Part shown: positions 49,879-60,866 of the stretch, in pieces
Position numbering within the stretch: the first letter of the stretch is position 1
Layout: each line of letters starts with the position of its first letter
Position numbers and translations under genes: made by a program
Notes under the pieces: model-generated
Database searches by the model: none
What the model was told of the DNA's origin: nothing
What the model saw: only the letters and a program-made list of their open reading frames with translations
Source: Nitrospirillum amazonense
Lineage (GTDB): Bacteria > Pseudomonadota > Alphaproteobacteria > Azospirillales > Azospirillaceae
Direction of reading: 5' to 3'
Length of the DNA: 64,000 nucleotides
Assembly: GCF_007828045.1 (NCBI RefSeq)
Contig: NZ_VITN01000002.1
Span: 248,001 to 312,000, forward strand

Positions 49879-52800
49879 TCAGCCGAAGAAGCCGATGCGC
49901 TGGGTGATGCCGTTGCCCACCCGGCGCACCAGGTCATACAGGCTGGCGATGGGCTTGAAGATGCGCTCGTTCTCCTGCCCGTAGTTCTGGCTGTCATCGC
50001 TGACGTAGGTGGCGCTTTCGCCGAAATCGCCCTCCCCCGCCGTCTCCGCCACGGGGAAGATACGGGACAGCAGGTCCAGGGCCCAGGGCACGTCCAGCTG
50101 CATCAGGCGCGCCATCAGGCGGCGATGGGTGATGTTGTGCTGGCTGGAGAACTGGGGGATGTGCGTCGCCCGCAGGAACATCTCCTGGATCAGGGCGATA
50201 CGCAGGGCGTGCAGCACCAGGAGGCCGTTGCTCAGCGCCTCATCCGGCGGCGGCACCTGGCCCGGCACCGGATGCCGCTCCACCCGGGCCAACCCCTCCT
50301 CCAGCACGTCGAAGTCGCGGTAGAGCTTGCGGAAGATGCGGATCAGGCGGCTATGGAGGGGGTTGTCCTCCAGGATGGCCGCCAGGCGCCGCATCTCCTC
50401 CACCCGGGCGGGGTCGGCGGTGTGCGCGGCGCGCAGCAGCCAGAAGGCCGGGTCCAGGGTGTCGATATAGGCCTTCAGCGCGTCGGGGCTGGCGATGGCC
50501 ACGCCGTACTCCACCATGCCCAGCAGCTGCCGGAAGCGGGGCGAGGTGCGGTAGAGGTCGGCGAAGTGCTCCGGATCCTTGTCGATGGCCTCGCCCACGC
50601 CGCTGACGGTGTTCGCCGGCAGGCCCATTTGCTGCAGGATGGCGTTGTGGGGGATGGCGCGGAACTGCGAGGCGCGGCTTTGGTCCACATCGTCGGCGTT
50701 GCCGTCGTGCTGGCGCTTGATGGCCCGGCTGCCCGAAGGATAGAGAAGGTTGGTGCCCAGGGCAGACAGCAGGGCGCCGTAGTTGGGATCCTCCACCAGC
50801 GACACCTGGAACTGCTTCACCGTGGTGAAGAATTCGCGGATGTAGTCGGCGTCGCCATAGAACGGGTCGTCATCCAGGGTGGCATGCTTGCCGCCCAGCA
50901 TGTGTTCCAGGATGCGCGTGACCACGGCCAGGGCGCCCGGCTGGGTCACGAAGTAGAGATAGCCGTCGCCGCCCTGGAAGCTGACCTCCTGCTTGAAGGC
51001 GATCTTGTGGTGGCTCATGAACGACAGCGTGGCCGGCGCCGCGACATAGCCCAGGCGCTCGGGGAAGCCCGCCGGATGGGCGCCACGGCCGATGCTTTCA
51101 CCGTGGGTATCGAAGATCACCAGTTGCACGCCGTCCAGGCGGTGGCGGGTGAACAGGCGGGCGATGCGCAGGCGCAGGCGCTCGATGCTGGCGGAGGCCG
51201 GCGTCTGGCCCAGATAGCGGCCGGCGTCGGAGAAGCCGGTCTGGATGCACAGGCGGCCGCGCCGCTTCACGTAGTCGCGATAATGCGGGTTGTCCAGCAA
51301 CTGCTCGATGACGCGGCTGCCCACCTCCAGCGCCCGTTCCGTCTCGAACAAGGGGCTGATGTCCACCTTGTCGGCCACGCCGAACAGGCGGGCGTAGTAG
51401 AGCGCCGTCAGCACGGTGAAGGCCGATTCCGATTCCGCAATGAGGAAGCGGACAGGCACCGAGGCGTCGGCGTACTTCAGCATCTGGGCGACGACCATGA
51501 ACAGCCGCTTGGCCGAGGTGCGTTCGGCGATGATGCTGCCGAAATTGATGCGCACCGGCCGCACCTCATCCAGCAGGCCGGTGATGGCGTTCAGGTACGA
51601 TTGGCGGTAGCGCGGATCGTCCGGCGCCGTTTCCATGCCCACGGTCTTGCGCACGGCGTTGTGCAGCTGGGTGGCGTTGATGCGTACATGGGTGTGCGCC
51701 TGCCCCAGGCCGTAGTTCGACAGCTCCGCCTTCAGGATGGCCAGCCGTCGCACCACATCGTCGCCTTTAGCCCCCTTTCCCGCAACGGAGGCTAGGCGAA
51801 TGGCGCGTTCCACCTGCTCGATGGCGTGCGCGGCCTCCACCAGGCGCAGGGGCAGGCCGTCGTGCATGCGCTGGGCGATAGCCTCGATGTCCTTCTGGGT
51901 GGTCGTCTCCCTGCCGAAGGCGGTGACTTCGTCCGACACCTGGGCGATGGCAAGCGCCAGACGGGATTCCAGCAGATCCAGCGTGTTGCGCAGGTCTTCC
52001 TGCACCGGCGCCACCTTGCGGATGGCCTGCACCTCGGCCAGGTAATGGCGCAGCTGGCCCAGTTGCACCACCAGGCGCTTGTGCAGGGTATCGGACCAGC
52101 GGATGTCCGAGCGGCCGTCCAGGTCGTAACCCACCCAGCTGGCCACGGTCAGCAGACGCGGCGTCAACTCCGACCATTGCTCGGGGTAGCGTTCCCGGGC
52201 CACCGCCAGCACGATGTCATAGACGGTGCGCAGCGCCGCCTGGATGTTGCTGATGGCCGCCAGCGACAGGCGATGCTCATCGGCCAGCGACAGCTCCCCC
52301 GGGCGCAGTTCCGTCGCGGCGACGGACGCGATCAGCGCCTTGCGCGCGGCGGCCGTCAAGGGCACCCCGGCCTCGTCCCGGCCGGTGGCCAGCTTGGCCA
52401 TGGCGTCCATCAGCTCACCCGTCAGGTTGAAGGTCGGGTGCGCGGTGATGACGATGCCGAAAATCTCCTTCTCCACCTGGGCGCGGAAGGCCTCGAACGC
52501 CACCGGCTGGCCGTCGGCGCCCACGGCCAGGCCCTCGATCAGGGCGCGGATGCGGGCGGCGTTGGCGGCGGGGTCGGCCTCGCCCAGATAGGCGCCCAGG
52601 CGCCGGGCGCGGGCCAGGAAGCCCTCGGCCCCCAGATACTGGATGGCCTGCTCCACCGCGGCCAAATCCAATTCGCCGGAATGCAGGCGGCGGGAGACAT
52701 CCAGCGCCAGCAGGGAAACGGGGTTGGCGAAGGGATCGGCGTCCGCCAGCTTGGTATAGCGGGTGAGGCGCGCCACCAGGTCGGCCGTCAGGCCCACGGC

Positions 52801-53094
52801 GTCGGCCTTGGGCGCGTCCGGCTGGTTCAGGCTGGTGAACTTGGCAACGGGGCGGTCCAGCAGCGGACCGGCCTTGGCCAGGGCCGCCAGCGTGGCGGCG
52901 TCGGCCGCCTTCACGTCCACGCCGGGCGTGGCGGTGGCGGTGCCAGCGGAGGCGGTTTCAGGGGTCTTCGCCGGCGTCACGGTCTTGGCCGGGGCCTGCC
53001 CGGAGTCGGTGGACTTTTCCGCGGACTTTTCAGCATCCCGCGACGCTGCCAGCGATGACTTCATGATGGTTCGATGCCCAGTTTGGTTGCTCAT
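49879..53094 (-). CDS. Phosphoenolpyruvate carboxylase family protein, divergent active site
   Basis: A 1071-residue PEP carboxylase-like protein with an extra Ala/Thr-rich N-terminus. The first catalytic His region is kept (VITAHPTFNLTGEL, about residue 217). GxDRDGNP is GYDLDGRSD, with Arg lost. FHGRGGSIGRGG is FDTHGESIGRGA (about 661), so H579 and R581 of the E. coli enzyme are Asp and His while R587 is kept. The SDSAKD lysine region reads FSDAGRYLG, with Lys to Arg. A form with altered chemistry or a non-catalytic relative is possible. FRAIPHNAILQQMGLPANTV is still family-like. Start 53094; Met at 53064 is an alternative. Confidence 0.8.
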   Translation of the reverse strand: MSNQTGHRTIMKSSLAASRDAEKSAEKSTDSGQAPAKTVTPAKTPETASAGTATATPGVDVKAADAATLAALAKAGPLLDRPVAKFTSLNQPDAPKADAVGLTADLVARLTRYTKLADADPFANPVSLLALDVSRRLHSGELDLAAVEQAIQYLGAEGFLARARRLGAYLGEADPAANAARIRALIEGLAVGADGQPVAFEAFRAQVEKEIFGIVITAHPTFNLTGELMDAMAKLATGRDEAGVPLTAAARKALIASVAATELRPGELSLADEHRLSLAAISNIQAALRTVYDIVLAVARERYPEQWSELTPRLLTVASWVGYDLDGRSDIRWSDTLHKRLVVQLGQLRHYLAEVQAIRKVAPVQEDLRNTLDLLESRLALAIAQVSDEVTAFGRETTTQKDIEAIAQRMHDGLPLRLVEAAHAIEQVERAIRLASVAGKGAKGDDVVRRLAILKAELSNYGLGQAHTHVRINATQLHNAVRKTVGMETAPDDPRYRQSYLNAITGLLDEVRPVRINFGSIIAERTSAKRLFMVVAQMLKYADASVPVRFLIAESESAFTVLTALYYARLFGVADKVDISPLFETERALEVGSRVIEQLLDNPHYRDYVKRRGRLCIQTGFSDAGRYLGQTPASASIERLRLRIARLFTRHRLDGVQLVIFDTHGESIGRGAHPAGFPERLGYVAAPATLSFMSHHKIAFKQEVSFQGGDGYLYFVTQPGALAVVTRILEHMLGGKHATLDDDPFYGDADYIREFFTTVKQFQVSLVEDPNYGALLSALGTNLLYPSGSRAIKRQHDGNADDVDQSRASQFRAIPHNAILQQMGLPANTVSGVGEAIDKDPEHFADLYRTSPRFRQLLGMVEYGVAIASPDALKAYIDTLDPAFWLLRAAHTADPARVEEMRRLAAILEDNPLHSRLIRIFRKLYRDFDVLEEGLARVERHPVPGQVPPPDEALSNGLLVLHALRIALIQEMFLRATHIPQFSSQHNITHRRLMARLMQLDVPWALDLLSRIFPVAETAGEGDFGESATYVSDDSQNYGQENERIFKPIASLYDLVRRVGNGITQRIGFFG

Positions 53095-53381
53095 CCCTGA
53101 TGCGCCGGACCGCCTGTGCCCATACGTTCCGCGTCCATCCGGCGTTAAGCATGACTTTGAGTCATTATCCTACCTCGCAACGGCGAAATGAACCGGTGGG
53201 GCGGGGGCCGGGTAAGGACGGACGAGGGTGGCGATTTATTGTGACGCAACGGAACCGTGAGACTATCGCAACTGTGCGCTGCAAGGCAATATAACGGAAA
53301 GAAATTTACCGATTGGACAGAATCGATGTAATTCCGCAACACGATCTTAACGTAAGCCCCGTCTTCGGTTATCCATTCAGG

Positions 53382-55271
53382 ATGACGAACGGCCCCGCCC
53401 GCCCCACACCGACCACCAGCGGTCCCGACACCTCCGCCCCGGAGGCGGGGCGCGCCGCCGCCTCATCCCCCGCCGCTTACGAAACACCACCGTCGCCAGA
53501 CGGTTCCCCGGCCGTCGCCACACCCCCGCCGCCCAAGCGCGCCCTGGCCGTGCGGGAGGTGGAGGTGAAGCTGGCGGCCACGCCGGCGGCACTGGCCCGC
53601 CTGCAAGCGCTGCCACTGCTGGCGCGCATGGCCGACGGCCCCCCCGCGCACCGCCACCAGGTGACGACGTATTATGACACCCCGGACCTGGCCCTGGCCG
53701 CCCACGGCCTGGCCCTGCGGGTGCGGCGGCAGGGCGGCCGGCGGGTGCAGACGGTGAAGACCTGGGCCTCCGACGCCGGCACCGCCGCCGCCGCCGGCCG
53801 GCGCGAATGGGAGTGGCAGCTGCCGGTTGAGGGCGACGGGCCCGATATCGGCCTGCTGCCCGCCGGGATTTTCAACCTGCTGACATCGACGCAGTGGGCG
53901 CGGGTCGCCCCCCGCTTCGCCACCGATATCGAGCGCACGGCCCTGCTGCTGCACCCCGACCCGCGCACCAGCGTGGAACTGGCCCTGGACCAGGGCGAGG
54001 TGCGCCTGTCCGTGCCCAATGACCATGAAACGGGCGCCGGGGAGGAGGCCACCTGGCCGGTGGCGGAAGTGGAGCTGGAGCTGAAGGGCGGCCGGGTCGC
54101 CGCCCTGTTCGAGGTGGCGGCCGCCCTGCACCATCACGCGCCCCTGCGCATCACCACGGGCAGCAAGGCCGACGCGGGCCTGCGCCTGTTGACCGGCAGG
54201 CCGGCGGCGGCCGTTCCCGCCCAGCCGGCGGCCCTGACGCCTGCGACCACGGTGGCGGAGGGCTTTCGCCACGCCACCCGCCATGCCCTGGGCCACCTGC
54301 TGGAAAACGCCACGGTGCTGCTGGAAAGCGGCGACACACAGGCCGTGCGCGAGATGGCGGCGGCCAGCCGCCGGTTGGACACAGCGATGCGCCTGCTGCG
54401 CCTGGCGATGACCTTGCCACCCACCGCCGGTCCCGCGCCGCTGGCCAGGGTGGGGGCTAAGGTGGGGGCCAACCCGCATGCGGAAGCGGCGGACGCCCTG
54501 CGCCGGCGCCTGGCCCCCCTGCGCGCCCTGCTGGAAACTGCGCGCGGCTGGGATCGCCTGGCCGAACGCGCCGTCCAACTGCCCGATCGCAAGGGGGCCG
54601 CCGGCCTGAGCAAACGCCAGCGCCTGGCCCTGGACCATGCCGCCACACAGGCGCGCCGCCGGGTGATGAAGCATCTGCGCGGCACCGGCCACACCGCCCT
54701 GGTGCTGGACCTGGCCGCCTGGATCGAGGGTGGCGGCTGGGCCTCCCCCGCGCTGGATCAGCCGCTGAAGACCGTGGCGCCCCGCCTGCTGGCCGAGCTG
54801 CAGGACAAGGTGGCCCGGGCCATAGCCCGGCTGGAGCTGCCGCCGCCCCCTCCGCCTGGCGCCAGGAATGCCGTGCTGGTGGCCAAGGCGCCCCCCGCCG
54901 CCGACGCGCTGGAGCGCCTGCGCCGCCGGGCACAGCGGCTGTATGAGACGGCGGAGGTCTGCCGCGGCCTTTATCCCGTGGCGACGGCCAAGCCCAAAGC
55001 GGCCAAGGGCGCCAAGACCACCCCGCCCAAGCGCCCCGCCGCCGATCCCCTGGCCCCCCTCGCCCGCCTGCACGGCGCCGTCACCGCCCCGGCCATTGCC
55101 CGCCAAGCCGCCCAATTGGTGGCGCAGCTGGCCAGGGCCACCGGCCCCAAGGCCCGCAGCACCCGCCTGCTATCCCGCCTGGCGCAGGAAGAGGCCGTGG
55201 CCCTGGCCAAGCTGCCGGCCACCTGGCGCGGCTACAGCCGGCGACGCATGTTCTGGATGGCGGGGCGGTAG
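53382..55271 (+). CDS. CYTH-CHAD domain protein
   Basis: About 629 residues. After a Pro/Ala-rich lead come a CYTH triphosphate-tunnel domain (EVEVKL ExExK motif near residue 55; YYDTPDLALAAHGLALRVRR; VAEVELELKGG) and from about residue 290 a CHAD domain with conserved His and basic residues (EGFRHATRHALGHLLENA, VREMAAASRRLDTAMRLLRL, ALDHAATQARRRVMKHLRG). CHAD domains bind polyphosphate; CYTH domains act on triphosphates. With ppk and ppx 10 kb away this fits polyphosphate metabolism. The start is uncertain: ATG 53382 has a weak site and a TTG exists at 53313. Confidence 0.88.
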   Translation: MTNGPARPTPTTSGPDTSAPEAGRAAASSPAAYETPPSPDGSPAVATPPPPKRALAVREVEVKLAATPAALARLQALPLLARMADGPPAHRHQVTTYYDTPDLALAAHGLALRVRRQGGRRVQTVKTWASDAGTAAAAGRREWEWQLPVEGDGPDIGLLPAGIFNLLTSTQWARVAPRFATDIERTALLLHPDPRTSVELALDQGEVRLSVPNDHETGAGEEATWPVAEVELELKGGRVAALFEVAAALHHHAPLRITTGSKADAGLRLLTGRPAAAVPAQPAALTPATTVAEGFRHATRHALGHLLENATVLLESGDTQAVREMAAASRRLDTAMRLLRLAMTLPPTAGPAPLARVGAKVGANPHAEAADALRRRLAPLRALLETARGWDRLAERAVQLPDRKGAAGLSKRQRLALDHAATQARRRVMKHLRGTGHTALVLDLAAWIEGGGWASPALDQPLKTVAPRLLAELQDKVARAIARLELPPPPPPGARNAVLVAKAPPAADALERLRRRAQRLYETAEVCRGLYPVATAKPKAAKGAKTTPPKRPAADPLAPLARLHGAVTAPAIARQAAQLVAQLARATGPKARSTRLLSRLAQEEAVALAKLPATWRGYSRRRMFWMAGR

Positions 55272-55285
55272 CCGCCGGGGTGGCG

Positions 55286-55984
55286 TCAGGCGTCCGCCGG
55301 CTTGTCCTTAGGCTCCAGCACCTGGCGGCAGAAGGCCACGGTGATGGGCCTCTTGGCGGCCAGGGCGGCGCGGTCCAGCAGGGCCACAGTGCGCCGCGCG
55401 CTGTCGAAGGAGCGTTCGGTGTGGGTCATCAGCCAGGCGATGACCTCTTCCCCCACCCGCACCTGGCGATCGTCGAACAGCTTGACCAGCACGGCCATCA
55501 GCAGGGCGTCGTCGGGGGCGGCCATGCCCACGGCGGGGGCGGCCACCAGGCGGGAGCGCAGATCGGGAAGGCGCAGGGTCCAGTTGACGGGGGCGTAATG
55601 GGCCAGCAGCAGCAGCTGGCCGCCCGCCTCCTTGGTCACGTTGTAGAGATGCAGCAGGGCACGCTCCCGCACCGTGTCGCCCGAGATTTCATGCGTGCGG
55701 TCGATGACGGCGGTGCGGGTGGGGCCCAGCAGGTGCGGCACCTCCGCCGGGTCCAGATCCTCCGGCCCCAGCAGGGGCGCCCGGGAGCGGGCGCGCCACA
55801 CCTGGGCCAGATGGCTCTTGCCGCAGCCGGGCGGCCCGTACAGCACCAGGGCCGGTGCCGGCCAATCCGGCCAGGCGTCCAGCCAGGCCACCGCGTCGGC
55901 GTTGCCCGGTGCCACCAGGAAGTCGGCCTCCCCCATGGCGGAACGGTGCCCCAGATCCAGGGGCAATTGTCTCAAGTCGGCCAT
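55286..55984 (-). CDS. hdaA: Hda-type DnaA regulatory protein
   Basis: A 232-residue DnaA-like AAA+ protein: QLPLDLGHRSAMGEADFLV (N-terminal clamp-binding QxxLxL-like motif), LVLYGPPGCGKSHLAQVWRA (Walker A), TAVIDRTHEISGDTVRERAL (Walker B region), LRLPDLRSRLVAAPAVGM. It lacks the DNA-binding domain 4 of DnaA. Hda with the sliding clamp stimulates DnaA-ATP hydrolysis to block re-initiation. It follows the permease gene, as often in alphaproteobacteria. Confidence 0.92.
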   Translation of the reverse strand: MADLRQLPLDLGHRSAMGEADFLVAPGNADAVAWLDAWPDWPAPALVLYGPPGCGKSHLAQVWRARSRAPLLGPEDLDPAEVPHLLGPTRTAVIDRTHEISGDTVRERALLHLYNVTKEAGGQLLLLAHYAPVNWTLRLPDLRSRLVAAPAVGMAAPDDALLMAVLVKLFDDRQVRVGEEVIAWLMTHTERSFDSARRTVALLDRAALAAKRPITVAFCRQVLEPKDKPADA

Positions 55985-56050
55985 GATTCCAGGGTCTTAC
56001 CGGCAACGGGCACGAAAGGCGGACGGACGGGGCGCTGGCGGAACGCCGGG

Positions 56051-57202
56051 TCAGGGCACCGGCGGCGGCCCCCCAGCTTCCGTTCCCGGCGTGACCAGGC
56101 CTTCCTGGACCAGATCCTCGCGCAGCACCTCGTCCGGAGGCACGCCGGTGTAATAGCTGCTGGCGAGGTACTGGCGCAATCCGAAGCGCACCAACACGCC
56201 GATGACGGCCGCCACTGGTACCGCCAGCAGCACGCCGGTGAAGCCGAACAGGCTGCCGCCGGCCAGCAGGGCGAACATGACCCAGACGGGATGCAGACCC
56301 ACCTTGTCGCCCACCAGCTTGGGCGTCAGGACATAGCCTTCCAGCAGGTGGCCCAGGATGTACAGCGCCACCACCAGCCCCTCGCGCCACAGGTCGTGGA
56401 ACTGGAACAGGGCCACGCCCACGCTGGCGCCGAAGCCTACCACCGTGCCGACATAGGGGATGAAGGACAGGATGCCGGCGATCAGGCCGATGACCAGGCC
56501 GAAGTTCAGACCCACCGCCGTCATGGCCAGGGCGTAGAAGGCGCCCAGTGCCAGGCAGACGGTGGCCTGGCCGCGCACGAATCCGGCCAGCGTACGATCG
56601 ACGGCGCGCAATTGCTCGCGCACCACCTCGGCGTGCTCGCGCGGCAGCCAGCCGTCCAGCGTGGCCACCATGCGGTCCCAGTCGCGCAGCAGGTAGAAGG
56701 CTACCACCGGCGTGATGAACAGCAGGGACACCAGGCCGAACAGGGCGGCGCCGCCGGTGAACAGGTTCTTGATGAAGTCCGCCCCCCAGCCCACCAGGGT
56801 CCCGACGTACTCGCTGGCCGCACCGCGCAGCCGCTCGATGTCATCCGGAGGCAGGGCGGCCATCAGGCTGCGGACCCGCTGCATGGTCTCATCCCGGGCC
56901 CAAGTGATGATGGCCGGCAGGCTTTCGATCAGTTGGGTGACCTGCTGCTGGATCAAGGGCACCAGCAGCAGGATGCAGAGCACGACGACGATGACGAAGG
57001 TCAGCAACACCACGCAGGTGGCGGCCAGACGCGGCAGCCCGAAGCCCTCCAGCCGGTCGGCCACGGGGTCCAGCAGATAGGCGATGGCCATGCCGGCGAC
57101 GAAGGGCAGCAGCATGCCGCGCAGCAGCCAGATCAGGGCGACGCCCACGACAAGACCGATCAGCCAGAACCGTATCTGCCGCCCCGCATGCGTCTCCGCC
57201 AT
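56051..57202 (-). CDS. AI-2E family (PerM) transporter
   Basis: A 383-residue integral membrane protein with about seven to eight helices (FWLIGLVVGVALIWLLRGML, GMAIAYLLDPVADRLEGFGL, VVLLTFVIVVVLCILLLVPL, ALFGLVSLLFITPVVAFYLL, LNFGLVIGLIAGILSFIPYVGTVVG split over two). GILSFIPYVGT, RFVKGQ-like GFVRGQATVCLALG and LTPKLVGDKVGLHPVWVMFA are typical of the family. Substrate unknown. It lies between DUF2066 and hdaA on the same strand. Confidence 0.92.
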   Translation of the reverse strand: MAETHAGRQIRFWLIGLVVGVALIWLLRGMLLPFVAGMAIAYLLDPVADRLEGFGLPRLAATCVVLLTFVIVVVLCILLLVPLIQQQVTQLIESLPAIITWARDETMQRVRSLMAALPPDDIERLRGAASEYVGTLVGWGADFIKNLFTGGAALFGLVSLLFITPVVAFYLLRDWDRMVATLDGWLPREHAEVVREQLRAVDRTLAGFVRGQATVCLALGAFYALAMTAVGLNFGLVIGLIAGILSFIPYVGTVVGFGASVGVALFQFHDLWREGLVVALYILGHLLEGYVLTPKLVGDKVGLHPVWVMFALLAGGSLFGFTGVLLAVPVAAVIGVLVRFGLRQYLASSYYTGVPPDEVLREDLVQEGLVTPGTEAGGPPPVP

Positions 57203-57273
57203 CGTCCCCCCGCCAACACCGAATCAGGCACATGCCCAGACAGTAACAGATAAGGCCCTGGAATCAGGCACCC

Positions 57274-58509
57274 TTATGACGGAGCGCCGGCCAGGCTGAT
57301 CTGGTAACGCACCTCAGCCGGCGGCGCGGGGGCGGGGGCGGGGGCGGCCCCCGGGGCGGCATCCATGTCGGACAGCACCAGGTCACGTTGGGCCAGGGCC
57401 GTCTTCAGGTGACCGACGTCGCCCAGCACGGTCAGGGTGAGCAGGGCCTCGGTGGTCTTGAGCGCGCTGGTGTCCACCTGGGTGACCATGGGCACACCGG
57501 CCAGCCGCCGCCGCACCTCCACGAGGGTGGTGAGGTCGGTCAGGGGCACGCGCACGGCCACCTGGCCGGACTGGTGGGCGTCCACCACTACGCGGCGCTT
57601 CCACCCCTCCTCCACCCGGTCCACCACCGTGGCCACGGCCAGGCCCAAGGCGGCGGGCGGTGGCGGCGGGGCGGTCGCCCCGGCGGCGGGCGGCGCGGTG
57701 TCGGCGGCGGGCAGCGGGCGGGTAACGAAGGCCGATTGCAGCACCGTCTCCGGCGGCGACAGGCCCTCACCCGGCACAAAGATGCTGAGCGTCAGCTGAT
57801 AGCCCTTGGCGGCGTCGCCCTCCAGCCGGGCGACGACGACCTGGCCGGCGCCGTGCCGCGCGGCGATATGGGCCAGCACGCCGGCATCCGGCGCCAGGGC
57901 CGCCTTGGCCGGCAGCTCGCCCTGGTCGGCAGCGTCCGGCGGCGCCAGGGCCACGGGCACCAGCCCGTCCACCGGGCCGATCTGCGACCAAGCCTGGCGC
58001 CAAGGGCCATCGGTCCACAGCGCGGGTTCGGCACCGGTGGCATCCACCGGCAGCACCAGGGCGGGCTTGCCCACCATCTCGGCATAGCGCACGCCGTTCT
58101 GCTGCAGCAGCTGGCGCACGGCGGCGGGGCGGAACCGGACGGTGAAGCGGCCGACATAGCGAACGGACGACGCGCGCTCCTGCTCCAGCTCGAAGCCCGC
58201 CACCAGGGCCTCCAGCTCGCCCTGACTGACAGCCGGGGGCTGGCGGCCGTCGGCGGCCGGGGTCAGCTTGCGGAACAGGCGGGCCAAGGCCTCGCGCTGG
58301 GCTTGCAGGATGGCCTGGTCGCGGGCCTGGTTGGCGTTGCCGGCGGTAACGTCCACATCCACGCCCTGCTCAACAAAGGCCTGTTCCGCGGCGGCGCTCC
58401 TGCCCGCCTCGGCACGGGCGGTGCCAGCAAGGGCGCCGGCGGCCAGGGCCAGGAAAACGGCGCCCCGAAACCCGGTCTGGCGCAAGAGGGGGATGCAGCG
58501 GTGCGGCAT
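57274..58509 (-). CDS. DUF2066 domain periplasmic protein
   Basis: A 411-residue protein with a signal peptide (GFRGAVFLALAAGALAGTAR). The DUF2066 part has VDVDVTAGNANQARDQAILQ, AQREALARLFRKLTP and VRYVGRFTVRFRPAAVRQLL. A long linker and a C-terminal PALTLLTVLGDVGHLKTAL-like region (TLTVLGDVGHLKTALAQRD) follow, with a Pro/Ala tail. Its function is unknown. It is the first gene of the leftward DUF2066-permease-hdaA set and is divergent from purM, a conserved alphaproteobacterial layout. Confidence 0.85.
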   Translation of the reverse strand: MPHRCIPLLRQTGFRGAVFLALAAGALAGTARAEAGRSAAAEQAFVEQGVDVDVTAGNANQARDQAILQAQREALARLFRKLTPAADGRQPPAVSQGELEALVAGFELEQERASSVRYVGRFTVRFRPAAVRQLLQQNGVRYAEMVGKPALVLPVDATGAEPALWTDGPWRQAWSQIGPVDGLVPVALAPPDAADQGELPAKAALAPDAGVLAHIAARHGAGQVVVARLEGDAAKGYQLTLSIFVPGEGLSPPETVLQSAFVTRPLPAADTAPPAAGATAPPPPPAALGLAVATVVDRVEEGWKRRVVVDAHQSGQVAVRVPLTDLTTLVEVRRRLAGVPMVTQVDTSALKTTEALLTLTVLGDVGHLKTALAQRDLVLSDMDAAPGAAPAPAPAPPAEVRYQISLAGAPS

Positions 58510-58656
58510 TGCAAAGCCTTCCGATATTGCTATGTTCGGCCCCGAAACCCGGGCGGGTCATGGAACCGTCTTAAACGGACGGTCGCGGGCGGCGGCCTTT
58601 AGAGCAGCCGGCCCCTGACGGACGCCCCTTCTTAGCCCAGGCCCTGCGAGGACGCC

Positions 58657-59711
<1,055 letters not shown>

Positions 59712-59724
<13 letters not shown>

Positions 59725-60386
59725 TCAGTGGAACGCCCGGCAAGCTCAAGCTGGGCGTTCTCATTTCCGGCCGGGGCAGCAACCTGCAGTCCCTGATGAA
59801 CGCCGCCGCGGCCCCGGACTTCCCCGCGACGGTGGCGCTGGTCCTGTCCAACAAGGCAGACGCCGCGGGGCTGGAGCGGGCGCGGGGCGCCGACATCCCG
59901 GCCCTGGCCCTGCCGCACAAGGACTACGCCGACAAGCCGGCGTTCGAGCAGGCCATGACCCGCGCGCTGGAGGATGCCGGCGTGCAACTGGTCTGCCTGG
60001 CCGGCTTCATGCGGCTGCTGTCGCCCTGGTTCGTGGACCATTGGCGCGACCGGCTGATCAATATCCACCCGTCGCTGCTGCCCGCCTTCCCCGGCATCGA
60101 CACGCACCAGCGGGCGCTGGACGCCGGTGTGCGTTTCCACGGCTGCACGGTGCACTACGTCCGCAGCGAGGTGGACAGCGGCCCCATCGTGGCCCAGGCC
60201 GCCGTGCCGGTGCGGGCCGACGACACCGCCGACACCCTGTCCGCCCGCGTCCTGGCGGCGGAGCATGAGCTCTATCCCCTGGCCGTGCGCCTCATCGCCG
60301 AGGGCCGGGTGACGGTGGCGGGCAATCGCGCCGTGCTGACCACTCCCCTGCCCATCCCCGCCACCGCGATGAATCCCGCGCTTTAA
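59712..60386 (+). CDS. purN: Phosphoribosylglycinamide formyltransferase
   Basis: A 224-residue Pur[21 protein letters not shown] (phosphate loop), [41 protein letters not shown] (catalytic Asn-His), [20 protein letters not shown] (catalytic Asp). It adds the formyl group from 10-formyl-THF. It is translationally coupled to purM (13-base overlap) and overlaps the convergent marR stop by four bases. Confidence 0.96.
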
Positions 60387-60865
60387 GACGCCCCAGCGTG
60401 CCCATTCCCACCGGAATGGGCACCGCCGGTGTCCACCCACGCCTTGGCTTGGTCCGCCAGGCGGCGTAGCAGCCGCGCCAGGGTGGCCTTGTCCTCCTCC
60501 GTCCAATCGGCCAGCACCGCCGCATACATGCGGCTGCGCGCCCGGCCTATCGCATCGACCATGGCCTGGCCGGCGGGTGTCACCACGGCCTCGCGCACCC
60601 GCGCGTCGGTGGCCCCGGCCCGCCGCTCAACCAAGCCCAGGCTTTCCAGCTTCGCCACCTGCCTGCTGACCGTGGAATGGTCGCGGCCCGCCAGTTCGGC
60701 CAGCTCCACCACGCCGAGGGGCCCGCGCAGGCCGATGCGCACCAGCAAGGGGAACAGCGCCCGGTCCAGCGACACGCCAGCCAGGTTCAACAGGTATTGG
60801 TCCGGCTGGGGGCGGTTCACCACCCCCACCAGATCCATCAGCGCTTCATGCAGCTCGTTTCTCAT
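60383..60865 (-). CDS. MarR-family transcriptional regulator
   Basis: A 160-residue winged-helix protein: LFPLLVRIGLRGPLGVVELA, ELAGRDHSTVSRQVAKLESL (recognition helix), GLVERRAGATDARVREAVVT (wing), PAGQAMVDAIGRARSRMYAA. It is divergent from an FAD monooxygenase. Three palindromes of the tgtgcattatgcaca type lie between the two genes, so it very likely represses both and responds to an aromatic ligand. The start at 60865 (MRNELHE) abuts the first palindrome. Confidence 0.92.
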   Translation of the reverse strand: MRNELHEALMDLVGVVNRPQPDQYLLNLAGVSLDRALFPLLVRIGLRGPLGVVELAELAGRDHSTVSRQVAKLESLGLVERRAGATDARVREAVVTPAGQAMVDAIGRARSRMYAAVLADWTEEDKATLARLLRRLADQAKAWVDTGGAHSGGNGHAGAS

Positions 60866-60866
60866 G

